Shown piece after piece: positions 63,343 to 64,000 of a DNA stretch of 64,000 nucleotides (the first letter of the stretch is position 1; each line of letters begins with the position of its first letter). The stretch covers positions 3,286,001 through 3,350,000 of the forward strand of contig LS483371.1 in assembly GCA_900475325.1 (NCBI GenBank). The letters are read 5' to 3'. The position numbers were made by a program, and so were the translations under genes. Origin of the DNA: Paucimonas lemoignei (GTDB lineage Bacteria; Pseudomonadota; Gammaproteobacteria; Pseudomonadales; Pseudomonadaceae). Below the pieces are notes generated by a model. It did no database searches and had not been told where the DNA came from. It saw nothing but the letters and a program-made list of their open reading frames with translations.

Positions 63343-64000
63343 ATGACATTGGCAAATAACTACGAACACCTCACCGCTGGCGCTAAATCCAGGATCGGCA
63401 AACGCACTCAAATATTCATTAATGGTGAGTTCAGGGCCCCGCATTCAGAAAAATATTTCCCTATAGCTGATCCCAGTAACGGTCTTGAACTAGGTCAAAT
63501 TGCTCAGGCAGACCAATTTGACGTCGACCTGGCAGTTGCTTCTGCACGCAAGGCTTTTGAAGATAGCGCATGGTCAAGAATGAAGCCCTATCAACGTGAA
63601 GCCCTGATGCTGCGGCTCGCTGATTTGATTGCAGAAAACGCCCAGGAGCTTTCTGAACTTGAGACGCTCTGCAGTGGCCGCCTTATTCGTAATACACGCG
63701 CATTCGACGCGGACCTGTCTGTTTACACGCTCCGTTATATGGCGGGCTGGTCCACTAAAATCTCTGGCAAAACCATGGATTTATCCGTTCCTTATCTTCC
63801 GGATCAAAAATTCTTTGGTTTCACCAAACGATCGCCATTAGGTGTCGTCGCAGCAATTACCCCGTGGAACGTGCCCCTTTGCCAAGCGGTATGGAAGCTG
63901 GCACCTGTTCTTGCAACCGGGTGCACTGTTGTCCTTAAGCCCGCTGAGCAAACCCCGTTCACTACTTTGCGTCTGGCTGAACTGTGTAATGAAGCAGGTA
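63343..64000 (+). CDS. aldehyde dehydrogenase, 3' end outside window
   Basis: From ATG 63343 an open frame runs to the window end (219 codons). I-F-I-N-G-E-F-R-A-P at the start, L-G-V-V-A-A-I-T-P-W-N-V-P-L (about 165-178), and V-V-L-K-P-A-E-Q-T-P are ALDH hallmarks of the N-terminal cofactor domain. The catalytic Cys and Glu lie beyond the window. A role in oxidising an aldehyde made by the amine oxidase is plausible. Confidence 0.9.
   Translation, partial: MTLANNYEHLTAGAKSRIGKRTQIFINGEFRAPHSEKYFPIADPSNGLELGQIAQADQFDVDLAVASARKAFEDSAWSRMKPYQREALMLRLADLIAENAQELSELETLCSGRLIRNTRAFDADLSVYTLRYMAGWSTKISGKTMDLSVPYLPDQKFFGFTKRSPLGVVAAITPWNVPLCQAVWKLAPVLATGCTVVLKPAEQTPFTTLRLAELCNEAG

Overview
The window looks like a Pseudomonas chromosome. 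The evidence is high GC, typical Pseudomonas REP/REPIN repeats, the folE, PBP7, PuuB-like and TerC gene repertoire, a Val(GAC) tRNA, and a classical catR-catBCA locus. The species cannot be fixed from sequence reading alone.

Region 1 (1-34.3 kb) is ordinary chromosomal background. It holds a GAF-PAS-GGDEF-EAL cyclic-di-GMP protein and a group of small stress/light-type genes (DUF3429, DUF393, folE, SDR, DUF3833, chalcone-isomerase-like). Two of these promoter regions share the same composite motif. Next is a long operon on the minus strand: flavin monooxygenase, complete peptide-type ABC importer, and two AhpD/CMD-domain proteins, preceded by a LysR regulator. Then come tRNA-Val, a PuuB-like oxidase, a C39-like lipoprotein that has lost its catalytic residues, TerC, NhaR-like LysR, YceH, several small conserved proteins, PBP7, a succinate-semialdehyde-type dehydrogenase, a frameshifted DMT transporter, a biliverdin-forming heme oxygenase and a GapN-like dehydrogenase.

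Region 2 (34.3-44.1 kb) begins directly after a tRNA-Asn. It carries the replication/partition end of a PFGI-1/SPI-7-class integrative and conjugative element (ICE): parA, dnaB, zinc ribbon, Arc-like protein, parB, DUF2857, STY4528 replication protein, Xre-RES toxin-antitoxin pair, PFL_4669 (TIGR03761), DUF3158 and ssb. parB has an in-frame amber stop. The STY4528 gene contains a dense set of direct and inverted TCCGAACTC repeats next to an AT-rich stretch, a good candidate for the element's replication origin. A separate 17-bp palindrome, TGATGCC-A-S-TGGCATCA type, occurs six times between 40.9 and 44.04 kb. Four of these copies form two pairs, each with 36 bp between centres, and one variant copy has compensating changes in both arms.

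Region 3 (44.4-64 kb) is catabolic. catR-catBCA-pcaD converts catechol to 3-oxoadipate. It is followed by a porin, a Rieske dioxygenase alpha/beta pair without visible ferredoxin or reductase, an APC permease, an amidase and SnoaL-like protein, then an ornithine-cyclodeaminase-like protein, RidA, a DadA-like FAD oxidase, LysR and TetR regulators, and the start of an aldehyde dehydrogenase cut by the window end. I infer a pathway that brings a nitrogen-containing aromatic compound to catechol. These genes may be cargo in the ICE, since no conjugation genes, integrase or second att site are seen before the window ends. Several sub-regions here are clearly more AT-rich than the core chromosome.
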